DNA of 10,659 nucleotides from contig PLZT01000162.1 in assembly GCA_003152255.1 (NCBI GenBank), positions 1 to 10,659 on the forward strand, written 5' to 3'. The notes under the pieces were generated by a model that saw only the letters and a list, made by a program, of their open reading frames with translations, was not told where the DNA came from and ran no database searches. A program made the translations under genes and the position numbers. Positions within the stretch are counted from its first letter, which is position 1, and every line of letters begins with the position of its first letter. Below are positions 1 to 7,800 of this stretch, piece by piece. The stretch is from Methylocystaceae bacterium. Its GTDB lineage: Bacteria; Pseudomonadota; Alphaproteobacteria; Rhizobiales; Beijerinckiaceae.

Positions 1-8
1 GATCAAAA

Positions 9-605
9 ATGCGCAAAGTCGAGCTGAGCTTGGGCGCTTTAATCAAGCGGGATACCGCCATCACCGACGCAGTCCTCAATGCGATCGCCCATATCCCCAC
101 GCGGAGCCTTCCATCGGTCGCCGAAAGAGGTTTCTTCGAAAAACTGAGCGACCGCGATTTTCTGCGTATCGCCGTCTGGCTGGCGCGAAAGAGTTTTGAC
201 GAGGGCGGGTGCCCCATTGGCGCGGTGATCGTCGACAACAAAACACGCCAGATCGTGGGAAAAGGGCACAACACTCTCGTGCAGGAAAACGACCCCTATA
301 ACCACGGGGAGACATCGGCGATTAGAGACGCCGGGAGGGAGAATTTCAGCCTGACAACCCTCTACACCACGCTTAGCCCGTGCGACGTATGCGCGACGCT
401 CCTCTATACGCGCCAGTTCAACCGGGTCGTCGTTGGCGACGTGACCAACGCCAGCGGCAACGAAGAGTTGCTGCGCGGGAAAGGGGTCAAGGTCGACATA
501 TTGGAGGATCAACTAGGCATCGCGCTTTATGCCGAATACCGGCGCGAACGTCCCGACCTGGATCTCGAGGACTGGAAGGGAGTGGCGGGGATATCTCGCT
601 TTTAG
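9..605 (+). CDS. Cytosine/nucleoside deaminase, CDA superfamily (fungal cytosine deaminase-like)
   Basis: This 198-residue protein is a zinc-dependent deaminase, probably acting in the cytosol on cytosine or a related pyrimidine or nucleoside (cytosine to uracil plus ammonia in the closest characterised relatives). The superfamily signature is complete: H99-G-E101 (zinc ligand and proton-shuttling Glu) and P124-C125-D-V-C128 (two zinc ligands). The stretch around residues 86-128, with GHN, HGE, a spacer, then TTLYTTLSPCD, closely resembles yeast Fcy1, and the equivalent of its base-binding Asn is N88. The C-terminal RPDLDLEDW segment parallels the Fcy1 tail, keeping the substrate-side Asp (D188) but not the Trp. 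The catalytic core begins near residue 46. The first 45 residues are an extension absent from the roughly 158-residue yeast enzyme, and there is no ATG or GTG between residue 1 and the core. ATG at 9 is the best visible start, but the frame stays open to the window edge, so the true start could lie upstream. It converges with the Nudix gene. Family is certain; substrate is inferred. Confidence 0.88.
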   Translation: MRKVELSLGALIKRDTAITDAVLNAIAHIPTRSLPSVAERGFFEKLSDRDFLRIAVWLARKSFDEGGCPIGAVIVDNKTRQIVGKGHNTLVQENDPYNHGETSAIRDAGRENFSLTTLYTTLSPCDVCATLLYTRQFNRVVVGDVTNASGNEELLRGKGVKVDILEDQLGIALYAEYRRERPDLDLEDWKGVAGISRF

Positions 606-707
606 CTCCGGGCGGAAGTCGAGATTTTCCCAACGAAATTCGAACCAAATTAAATCAATGAGTTAGATCATAAGCGCGTCAACCGTCCGACGCTCCCAAT
701 GCGCCGT

Positions 708-1187
708 TCACCAATAAGGCGACGCCGTCGCCCCCCGCAAAACCTCGTCGAGCCGCTCCCGCGTCGCCCGCGTGGCGTCGTCCGGCAGCGCGTCGGGGGA
801 AAAAAACTTCGCTTCGGCGATTTCCAGGCCGGGAACATGAGGGGCGGATTGGCGAAAAGAGCGCACGACATAGAGCGCCACATGGTCTCGGGACGAGGCG
901 GCGCGGTTGAGATAAACGCCGTGAAGCGCGGGCGCGTCCTCGACGACGATATTGCCTTCCTCGGCGAGTTCGCGCGTCATCGCCTCGATCAGCGTTTCGC
1001 CGCGTTCGACGCCGCCGCCGGGGAGATAAAAGCCCGGCACATAAGTGTGGCGCACCAGCAGCACCTTGCCGGCGGGGTCGATAACGAGCCCGCGCACTCC
1101 GAGCGTCAGCGGCCGCTGGAACAACGCGGCGAAGGTGATCAGACGCGTCGCCAGCGGGGCGCGGGGTCTTGGGTCTTGCTCGGTCAT
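708..1187 (-). CDS. Nudix hydrolase
   Basis: This 159-residue protein belongs to the Nudix superfamily, which hydrolyses nucleoside diphosphates linked to another moiety. The substrate cannot be told from the sequence. The Nudix box runs from G58 to I80: G58-x5-E64-x7-R72-E73-L-A-E76-E77-G-N79-I80. The metal-binding Glu residues of the REUxEE core are all present, but the usual Gly near the end of the box is Asn (EEGNI where EExGU is expected). The fold is otherwise ordinary: a first strand and loop around [19 protein letters not shown], the box, then a beta region with ALYVVRSF. The ATG at 1187 is supported by an in-frame TAG 30-33 bases upstream with no ATG, GTG or TTG between them. The upstream region (1188-1298) is shared with the divergent mbfA gene, so the two promoters lie close together or overlap. 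The 3' end converges on the deaminase gene across about 100 bases in which I see no convincing terminator. Confidence 0.9.
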   Translation of the reverse strand: MTEQDPRPRAPLATRLITFAALFQRPLTLGVRGLVIDPAGKVLLVRHTYVPGFYLPGGGVERGETLIEAMTRELAEEGNIVVEDAPALHGVYLNRAASSRDHVALYVVRSFRQSAPHVPGLEIAEAKFFSPDALPDDATRATRERLDEVLRGATASPYW

Positions 1188-1285
1188 GGGACTCGCCGTG
1201 ATCAGGATCGACGCAGTCTATGGCAAAAAACGTCGGGACATTCTACAAAGTTCCGATCCGGCGACGACCTCGCCCGTCGCCCATC

Positions 1286-1289
1286 GGAG
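1286..1289 (+). promoter_or_regulatory. Shine-Dalgarno GGAG that sets the TTG start of mbfA
   Basis: GGAG lies 9 bases before the TTG at 1299. The reading frame is open far upstream, but there is no in-frame ATG or GTG close to the conserved N-terminus. This site together with the family-typical [17 protein letters not shown] start fixes the initiation codon. An ATG at 1292 is in another frame and is not the start. Confidence 0.65.
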
Positions 1290-1298
1290 TCATGCCGC

Positions 1299-2270
1299 TT
1301 GAAAGCCTTCTCGGAACTGACCGAACGCGAAATTCTGGCGCTCGCCATCACCTCCGAGGAGGAGGACGGCCGTATCTACATGTGTTTCGCCGAGGATCTC
1401 GCCGAGCGCTATCCAGCCTCCGCCAGACTGTTCGAGCAGATGTCCAAGGAGGAGAACCGCCACCGTCACATGCTGCTCGAACAGTATCAAAAGCGCTTCG
1501 GCGAGCATTTGCCGCCGATCCGCCGCGAGGACGTGAAGGGCTTTTTGCGCCGGCGTCCCGTGTGGCTCACCAAGAATCTGCCGCTCGACACCATCCGCAA
1601 GCAAGCCGAAACGATGGAGTTCGAGAGCCGCCGCTTTTACGAGAAGGCGCGCGATCAGTCGTCGGACGTGGGCGTTCGCAAGCTTCTGGGCGATCTCGCG
1701 GCGATGGAGGGCGGTCACGAAAGGATCGCCGAGCGTATCGGCGCCGCCACGCTCACCAAGACCGCCGTCGAGGAGGAGAACGAAACCCGCCATCGCATGT
1801 TCGTGCTGCAATATGTGCAGCCTGGCCTCGCCGGCTTGATGGATGGTTCGGTCTCGACGCTGGCGCCGCTGTTCGCGGCGGCCTTCGCGACCCAAGCCAA
1901 TTGGCCGACTTTTCTCGTCGGCCTCGCCGCGTCGATCGGCGCCGGCGTCAGCATGGGTTTCGCCGAGGCGCTTTCCGACGACGGCTCGCTCACCGGACGC
2001 GGTTCGCCCTTGCTGCGCGGCGGCATTTGCGGGGTGATGACGGCGCTCGGCGGCCTCGGCCACTCCTTGCCCTATCTCGTCCCCGACACGCTGCCCGATC
2101 ATTTTCGCATCGCCACGACCATCGCCGCGGTGGTGGTGTTTTTCGAACTCTGGGCGATCGCCTATGTGCGCGCCCGCTACATGGACACGCCCTTCCTGCA
2201 GGCGGTGTTTCAGATCGTGCTGGGCGGCGCCATCGTGCTCGCCGCCGGCGTGTTGATCGGGGGCGCGTGA
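1299..2270 (+). CDS. mbfA: MbfA: ferritin-like/VIT1 fusion, membrane iron exporter
   Basis: This 323-residue protein joins an N-terminal cytosolic ferritin-like (erythrin/rubrerythrin-type) domain (about residues 1-150) to a C-terminal VIT1/CCC1-type transporter domain (about 172-323) in the inner membrane. Characterised MbfA proteins of Bradyrhizobium and Agrobacterium export iron and protect against iron and peroxide stress. The di-iron ligand pattern is visible: E20, E52-x-x-H55, E104 or E107 in the third helix, and E137-x-x-H140. The transporter half opens with [22 protein letters not shown] and has about five hydrophobic segments (roughly 176-197, 203-224, 240-260, 270-290, 300-321), with the acidic FAEAL motif after the second. 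The start is TTG at 1299 with GGAG 9 bases upstream. The frame is open for several hundred bases further upstream, but that part is antisense to the Nudix gene and is not protein-like. The stop overlaps the GTG start of the phosphoesterase gene. In relatives the gene is under Irr control; I found no clear Irr box here. Confidence 0.93.
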   Translation: MKAFSELTEREILALAITSEEEDGRIYMCFAEDLAERYPASARLFEQMSKEENRHRHMLLEQYQKRFGEHLPPIRREDVKGFLRRRPVWLTKNLPLDTIRKQAETMEFESRRFYEKARDQSSDVGVRKLLGDLAAMEGGHERIAERIGAATLTKTAVEEENETRHRMFVLQYVQPGLAGLMDGSVSTLAPLFAAAFATQANWPTFLVGLAASIGAGVSMGFAEALSDDGSLTGRGSPLLRGGICGVMTALGGLGHSLPYLVPDTLPDHFRIATTIAAVVVFFELWAIAYVRARYMDTPFLQAVFQIVLGGAIVLAAGVLIGGA

Positions 2271-3160
2271 GCAGCGTGAGCTTCCTTCTCGCCCATCTCT
2301 CCGACGCCCATATCGGTCCGATTCCTCGCCCTAATCTCGCGGAGCTTTTGGGCAAGCGAGCCACCGGCTATGTGAACTGGCTGCGCAAGCGCGCCGCCCA
2401 GCACGATATGTCGCTGCTCGCTCGGCTCGTCGACGATCTCCTCGCGCAAAAGCCCGATCATGTCGCGATGACCGGCGATATCGTCAATATTGGCCTTAGC
2501 GGCGAAATCGCCTTGGCGCGGGAATGGCTCGGTCGGCTCGGCGGACCGGAGCAGGTGAGTTTTTCGCCCGGTAACCACGACGCCTATGTCCCGGGGGCCA
2601 TGGCGCTGCTGAACGAGACTTTCGCGCCCTGGAGCCGCGGCGACGACGGCGCTGTCGGCTTTCCCTATCTGCGCCGGCGCGGGGGCATCGCGCTGATTGG
2701 CTTGTCGTCGGGCGTGCCGACCGCCCCTTTTGTCGCCTCCGGACGTCTTGGGGCGAAACAATGCGCTGATCTGGCGGCGCTGTTGGAGCGGACCGAGGCG
2801 GAGGGACTCGCGCGCGTCGTGCTGCTGCATCATCCGCCGCATCGCGGTGGCGCGCGGGCGCTGCGCGGACTGGACGACGCCAGCGCGTTCGAGGATATTA
2901 TCGCCGCCCGCGGCGCCGAACTGGTGCTGCACGGCCACAACCACAGGCAGAGCCTGCATCATCTGCCGGGGCCGCGGGGAAAAGTTCCCGTCGTGGGTGT
3001 CGCTTCCGCCTCGGCGAAGGCCGGGGCGCATCAGCCCGGCGCCGCCTATCACTTGTTTTCGATAGAGCGCGAGGGCGAACGGCTGGCCATCGAGGGCAGG
3101 GCGCGCGGCGTTGACAACACGAGTGGCGAATTGGTGGATCTGGGCGCGCTCGACCTGTGA
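2267..3160 (+). CDS. Calcineurin-like metallophosphoesterase
   Basis: This 297-residue protein is a binuclear-metal phosphoesterase of the calcineurin-like family, in the branch that includes class III cyclic-nucleotide phosphodiesterases (CpdA-like). All family motifs appear in order: D13-x-H15 near the N-terminus, G70-D71 with N74, G102-N103-H104-D105, H188-H189-P-P, and H222-G-H224-N-H226. There is no signal peptide or membrane segment, so it should be cytosolic. Its substrate (cyclic nucleotide, phospholipid head group or other phosphoester) cannot be read from the sequence. The start is GTG at 2267, giving a 4-base overlap (GTGA) with the mbfA stop and a G-rich stretch just upstream. A second GTG at 2276 is a possible alternative start. 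The overlap means co-transcription and probable translational coupling with mbfA. The stop lies 9 bases from the convergent carbonic anhydrase stop. Confidence 0.9.
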   Translation: MSSVSFLLAHLSDAHIGPIPRPNLAELLGKRATGYVNWLRKRAAQHDMSLLARLVDDLLAQKPDHVAMTGDIVNIGLSGEIALAREWLGRLGGPEQVSFSPGNHDAYVPGAMALLNETFAPWSRGDDGAVGFPYLRRRGGIALIGLSSGVPTAPFVASGRLGAKQCADLAALLERTEAEGLARVVLLHHPPHRGGARALRGLDDASAFEDIIAARGAELVLHGHNHRQSLHHLPGPRGKVPVVGVASASAKAGAHQPGAAYHLFSIEREGERLAIEGRARGVDNTSGELVDLGALDL

Positions 3161-3169
3161 CGCCGTCCG

Positions 3170-3901
3170 CTAATCGGTCAGCAACATGCGCCGGCGCAGC
3201 GGCTGCAGCGGCCGGGCGTTCATCGGGAAAATCCCTTTGAAAGTCTCGATGTCGCTCGTCGCGACCGCGATGGGCGTGGAAAAGACATACCAATTGACGA
3301 CTTCCGAGCACGGCGGAGTCGTGAGCGAGCCCTCGTAGCGGAAGAAATGACGATTCTTCGGCAATAGCGCCGTCGCGTCGAGGGGCTCGTTCAGCACCGC
3401 CTCGCCTTTCGTTCGCGGCGCGGCCGCCATGATCGCGGAGAAAACCTTATTAGCGCCGCCAGCCCGCATCAGCACGCCGAGCACCAGCAGGTCGTCGCCC
3501 TCCTTGGCGTGGACGAAATGCGCCTCCATCGCCTCGCGCTTGCCGTCGATCGCATGTTCGCTCGGCGCGTGAAAATGAAATTGCTTGAGCTCGAATTTGC
3601 CATTCTCCGACGTGGCGAAGCTTCCCGGCGCGGCGTTGGCCTGGATCGTGTGTCCATTGTTGACGACACCGAATGCTTGTGGCTTCCACGACAGGGCGGG
3701 CGCGCCAATTTTGGCCTTGATGGCCCCGGTCAGGTCGACCGGCGATTGTTCGCCGCCGAAGGCGCAGGCCTCATTGGTCGAATGCGCCCCCCAACTGTGA
3801 ACGTCCTCATAGTCCCATTGCGCGTCCTCCGCTCTGGCGGCGGCGGCGCAAAGCGGACAAGAAATAAAGCCGGCCAAAAATGATCTGCGCGTAAACGCCA
3901 T
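3170..3901 (-). CDS. Alpha-class carbonic anhydrase, Tat-exported
   Basis: This 243-residue enzyme interconverts CO2 and bicarbonate and is predicted to act in the periplasm. The N-terminus carries a twin-arginine signal (TRRSFLAGF, R5-R6), a short hydrophobic stretch, and an AxA-type cleavage site near A22-R-A24. The mature part is a full-length alpha carbonic anhydrase. The zinc ligands are H109 and H111 (QFHFH) and H128 (EAHFVH). E115 matches the Glu that orients the catalytic Thr, T194-T195 lie in SLTTPPC, and H84 (NNGH) matches the proton-shuttle His of human CA II. C46 and C198 match the disulfide pair usual in bacterial alpha enzymes, consistent with export. No active-site residue is missing. 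An AAAGGA-type ribosome site precedes the ATG. The gene follows the anchored hypothetical protein by 24 bases on the same strand, so the two are probably co-transcribed. Confidence 0.95.
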   Translation of the reverse strand: MAFTRRSFLAGFISCPLCAAAARAEDAQWDYEDVHSWGAHSTNEACAFGGEQSPVDLTGAIKAKIGAPALSWKPQAFGVVNNGHTIQANAAPGSFATSENGKFELKQFHFHAPSEHAIDGKREAMEAHFVHAKEGDDLLVLGVLMRAGGANKVFSAIMAAAPRTKGEAVLNEPLDATALLPKNRHFFRYEGSLTTPPCSEVVNWYVFSTPIAVATSDIETFKGIFPMNARPLQPLRRRMLLTD

Positions 3902-3925
3902 CGCATTTTTCCTTTCGCCTTGGCG

Positions 3926-4651
3926 CTATTTGAAATTGCGGTACAGCCACAAACCGAGCAGTCCGAGCAGGCCGAAGAAGGTCACCGACCCCACGAGCTC
4001 CACGAAAAACAGAAAAATTCGCCACGCCTGAATCGAAAACGCGCTTTGCGCGGGGCCGGCTCCGCCCAAGGCTTGCGCGCGCGCGGCGGCCCGCGCCGCG
4101 ACGGCCGCTCCCGCCCCGCCGCTGGCGTAATCCGCCGCCAGCGCCTTCTCCCGCTCGATCAGACGGTGCGCGATATAGGCGGTGACGGCTTCGACCACCG
4201 CGTCGAGCTTGTCGTTTTCGCAGATCTTGATGCGTCCATGCCGCGTGTCCTGCAAAAACCGATAGGTTCGCTGGTCATGGGCAAGTTCGACGAAGCCGAT
4301 CTGATCGATGAACAGTCGCGGGCGCTCGCCCGGCGACACCGCCACGTCGAACATGTCGCAGTCTCGCGGCAACTGCGCGAGGACGGGTTCGAGCTGCTCG
4401 CGAAGAATTTCCAGCCTCGCGATTTCCGCTCCCCGCAGATCGGCGAGGACGCCCGACTGGGCGGCGCTGTCGATTCGGGCTCGGCGCAGAGCGGCCGACA
4501 GACTGGTGACGCGCTGTTCGAGATTCGGCGGAGCGGCGCGCGGCGAGGGCGCCAATTCCACTCCCGGCGTCTCCGGCCTCCCCTTGACGGCCCCGGCGCC
4601 GATCCGCGTCGGCTCCAGCGGGGAGCCGCCTTCGCGTCCGGTATCGTCCAT
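3926..4651 (-). CDS. Unrecognised protein with coiled-coil region and C-terminal membrane anchor
   Basis: I do not recognise this 241-residue protein. It has a Pro/Gly-rich, probably disordered N-terminus (about 1-43), then a charged helical segment likely to form a coiled coil (about 44-95, LEQRVTSLSAALRRARI onward). A compact mixed domain follows (about 96-172) with FDVAVSPGERPRLFIDQIGFVEL and RTYRFLQDTRHGRIKI. An Ala-rich linker (173-200) leads to one strongly hydrophobic segment (about 211-236) with a short basic tail ending YRNFK, as in a tail-anchored inner-membrane protein whose bulk faces the cytosol. ATG at 4651 is taken as the start. An in-frame GTG at 4660 is the alternative, and a GGAAG sits close to both without ideal spacing. 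The frame is open further upstream, but that part is antisense to the GH94 gene. Its position 24 bases before the carbonic anhydrase gene suggests a shared envelope function, which is inference only. Confidence 0.8.
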   Translation of the reverse strand: MDDTGREGGSPLEPTRIGAGAVKGRPETPGVELAPSPRAAPPNLEQRVTSLSAALRRARIDSAAQSGVLADLRGAEIARLEILREQLEPVLAQLPRDCDMFDVAVSPGERPRLFIDQIGFVELAHDQRTYRFLQDTRHGRIKICENDKLDAVVEAVTAYIAHRLIEREKALAADYASGGAGAAVAARAAARAQALGGAGPAQSAFSIQAWRIFLFFVELVGSVTFFGLLGLLGLWLYRNFK

Positions 4652-4702
4652 GTCAGCCACTTTCTTCCGCTCACTAAAAACGCGCGGGTTTACGCTTTTT
4701 TC

Positions 4703-4731
4703 ACTATAGACGCTTCCGATGATTCTGCGAA
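4703..4731 (-). promoter_or_regulatory. Putative sigma70-type promoter for the anchored protein/carbonic anhydrase operon
   Basis: On the minus strand TTCGCA (4731-4726) and TATAGT (4708-4703) are separated by 17 bases, matching the -35 and -10 consensus at 4 of 6 and 5 of 6 positions. Transcription would start near 4696, leaving a leader of about 45 bases before the ATG at 4651. It lies in the only longer divergent gap in the window. This is pattern matching by eye with no independent support. Confidence 0.35.
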
Positions 4732-4872
4732 GGGGCGCGCCGGCTCGTCCGCCTCCTTCGCCAGTGGGGTCGACTTTTCCGCCGCCATCGGCAATGACTT
4801 CACAAAATGCCCATGATTCCAGATCAGAGCAACAATGCGTCCGCCCTGAAACGGTCGCGCTAAGGAAACACC

Positions 4873-7800
4873 ATGGCCGCAATTGACTTGGGAACGGGGT
4901 CCTCGGGACGCAAGCTCGAACGATTGCTCCTGGGGTGCGCCCTGCTGGCGGGGGCGGTTGTCGAGGCCGCGAACGGGCGCGGCCAAGCTGTTTTCGCGGG
5001 CGCGCTGGCGGCGCTGGCGCTCTATCTGCTTGCATCGGTTCACGACGCGGCGCTTGACCGCCGCCAAAAAAGCATTTTAGCGGCGGTTGATTTTCTCGCC
5101 GTGGCGGCGCTCGCGGCGCTGTGCGACCCGTCGGGTGTTTTGTGGCGCGCGCCGACATCGATTGAAAGCCTCTTTCTGTTGACCCCCAGCGGCGTCGGGA
5201 CGGCGGTCTTTGTTTATCTCGCGGGCTCCGTCGGGCTCACCGGGCGCTCTCCTCTCGCGATCCGCGCCGCGCTGTTCGCGTTGCCGTTTCTATTTTGTCT
5301 GCTCGTCGCGCTCGGCTCGCCCGTCGCGATCGAATTGGGGCGGGCGGCGCTTTTGGGTTTCGAAGCGCCGGAGTTCGTCAATACCGTCGTCGGGCGCGTG
5401 CTTGTGCTGTTTTTGGTCAACGAGGCGGTTGTCGTCGGCGCGCCGCTGGCGCTTGGCCGCTTCTTGCCGCGCGAGTGGCGCCCGCACGGCGTCTTGTTTC
5501 TCGCGGCGCTTTACGCCGCCGTCACGCCCTATATCGCGACCGCGGTCTCGTCCTATGTCACGCCATGGGCGCCCGCGCCCATCGCGCAAATCGCGGCGGT
5601 GCTGGCCGCGGCGCTGGCGCAGGCGGGACTGTGGGGCGAGACTTACCTCGTCACGCAGTCGCTGGCGGGCCTGTTGCGGGGGTCGGCCTCGCTGTCGGTC
5701 ATTGTCTTCGGCGATTGGAAGAGCGGCGCCGAAAAAGGTCTCGTCTACGGTCTCGTCTTCATGGGACTGCTGCTTGGCGCCAATCTGATCCTGGGGTTCA
5801 CGCCGGCGGTCGCGGTCATTCACGGCACCGGACCGCTCGGCGCGGCGATTCTCGGCGCGCTGTTGTTTCCTTTGGCGCGCGCCATCGTCGAAAGCACCGA
5901 TTCGACGCCGCCGTTCTTTGGCCGGCTCGAAGCCGCATATGCGAGAAACTCGAATTTCGCGCGCGGCGTCGTGGCTGGGGTGGGGGTCTGGCTGGCCCTT
6001 TATCTCGACCTGCCGGGCTGGAGCGGGTTCGATCGGTTTTTGTTCGGCGTGGCCGTGGGCGCCCTGGCGTTCGCGGGCGTCGACGCCGCGCTCGACGCTC
6101 TCGAACTGCGCGAGGAGCGCCGGCAGCATCTTCGCAGTTGGCGAGTCTATGCGCTCGGATCCTTGCTTGGGGGGCTGGTCGCCGGGGCCATCGCCTGGTA
6201 TCTCGACGGCGGCCAGGTCGCGACCATCGTCGCGAAATTCCATGCCTATGTGTCGCTCGACTATCGCGCCGACGGCCGCCCGATCAACGCCTATGTCATT
6301 CGCCCCTTATTCTCCAAATGGGGCGCGACGGACCTCGGGATGGCCGACGGCGGCGTGCGGGTTTTCTACGACGAGTCGCTTTCGGGCGTCATTCAATGGG
6401 TGTTCGCGGCGCCCTTGTTCTCGATCAATCTGTTTTTCCTCACCGCGCTTATCCAACGCAGCCTGAAGCCTCTGCGCCAGCTCGCGAGTTTCGAGGGCCT
6501 CGATCTGCTGATCGAAAACGCCGTCCGCGTGTTGCGCTGGGGCCTGTGGATGGCCCCGGTGATTTATTCCTTCCTGAAGGCGTCCCCCGATCCGACATGG
6601 TACAATCAAGATGGGTTGGTGCGCACGGGCGTCGCGACATGGCTGAATTCGACCCTGCCGGACAATGAGTTCCGCCAGTGGAGCCTCGATATTTTCACGG
6701 CGCTGCTCGCCTTCGACGCCCTGCGCGTGCTGATCTGGTTCGACCACATGGGGCTGCGCGTCGCGACGCTGGTCAATCTGTCCTTCATCGGCGGCGATAT
6801 CGCCGACGAGAAGGCTGCGCGCTTCCTCGGCAAGGCGCAGATCAGCCGCGCCATTCCCGAGGGCATCAGGCGTTTCGGCACCTGGGCGCCGCTGTTGTTG
6901 CCTTTCTATATTCCACGTGGGGCCGAATGGGACAAGGCTTGGACCGGCGCCGAGCAGATGAGCCATATGCGGCCGCCCTCCTACCTCTATCTCGTCAGCG
7001 GCTACCTCGTTTACGCCGGCGTGCTGGCGCTGGCGCTGATCGTCTTCCTCTTGATGCAACTCGCGCGCGCCGGCAAATCGCCGCTGATCGGCGTCACCGG
7101 CGCCGGCGGCGCGCCGGGGTCGCGTCCGTTGCAACTCGCCAATGGCTTGATGACGAGCGAAGTGTTCGAGGACGGGCAGGGCGTGATCCGCATCGAGGGG
7201 GTCACGCGCGGCGGTCCGCCGATCGATCTCACCCGCCGTCCCGACGACCACGCCCATCCGCGCGGGCGGTTTTTGTTCCTGCGCGAAGACGGGGGGCCCT
7301 TGTGGTCGCTCGGCCAGGCGCCCACGCATGGCGTCGGGGCCAAGGCGACGCTGATCGACGAGGGCGACAATCGCTTGTTTTTCCAGACCCGCCAACAGGG
7401 ATTCGACGTCGAGGCGCGCGTCGCGCTCTCCTCCAACGAAGCGGTGGAGACGACGCGGCTGAAGCTGATTAATCTCGAAAAGCGCCCGCGCAAAATCATG
7501 CTCGCCTCGCTGCGCGAATGGGTCTTGAACGAAACCGGCGTCGAACGGCGCGACCCTGCCTACAACGCCATTCACGTCGGCACCTGGTTCGTGCGGTCGC
7601 TCGGCGCGGTGTTCGCCCAGAATCGCCTGCTCAAGGGCGGCGCGCGCAGGCGGGCGGACCGGCGGCTTTCGCCGGAGATCGGCTTTCACGCCATTGGCGC
7701 GGCCCCCGGGACGACGATCACGCTCAAGGGCTATGAGGACGTGAAATCGCGTTTCTACGGGCTCGGACCCACCAACGCGCCCGACAGCCTGATCGGTCTT

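Noticed and set aside
606..707. Terminator between the convergent deaminase and Nudix genes
   Set aside because: Only a short imperfect inverted repeat (AGCGCGTC...GACGCT, 673-694) is present, with no T-run.
1241..1254. TTCTACAAAGTTCC as a possible Irr box before mbfA
   Set aside because: The half-sites do not match the paired TTTAGAA/TTCTAAA pattern well enough.
699..1298. Long upstream extension of the mbfA reading frame (about 200 residues)
   Set aside because: It is antisense to the well-supported Nudix gene, is Arg-rich and low in protein-like patterning, and the family-typical N-terminus begins at the TTG at 1299.
1220..2266. Open plus-strand frame running into the phosphoesterase gene
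   Set aside because: It overlaps mbfA in another frame and reads as Arg-rich shadow sequence; the real protein begins at the GTG at 2267.
4671..4706. TCACTA direct repeat 30 bases apart flanking an A-run/T-run imperfect hairpin
   Set aside because: The paired GC part is only three bases and the 6-base repeats could arise by chance. It is not strong enough for an operator or terminator.
4690..4787. Small minus-strand frame of 32 codons in the divergent gap (MAAEKSTPLAKEADEP...)
   Set aside because: Composition is not absurd, but there is only a weak ribosome site (GAAG, 9 bases away), no recognisable family, and it overlaps the putative promoter of the operon. Conservation in relatives would be needed.
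4652..5158. Upstream extension of the anchored hypothetical protein on the minus strand
   Set aside because: It is Pro/Arg-rich and antisense to the start of the GH94 gene. No ribosome site supports an earlier start than the GTG at 4660.
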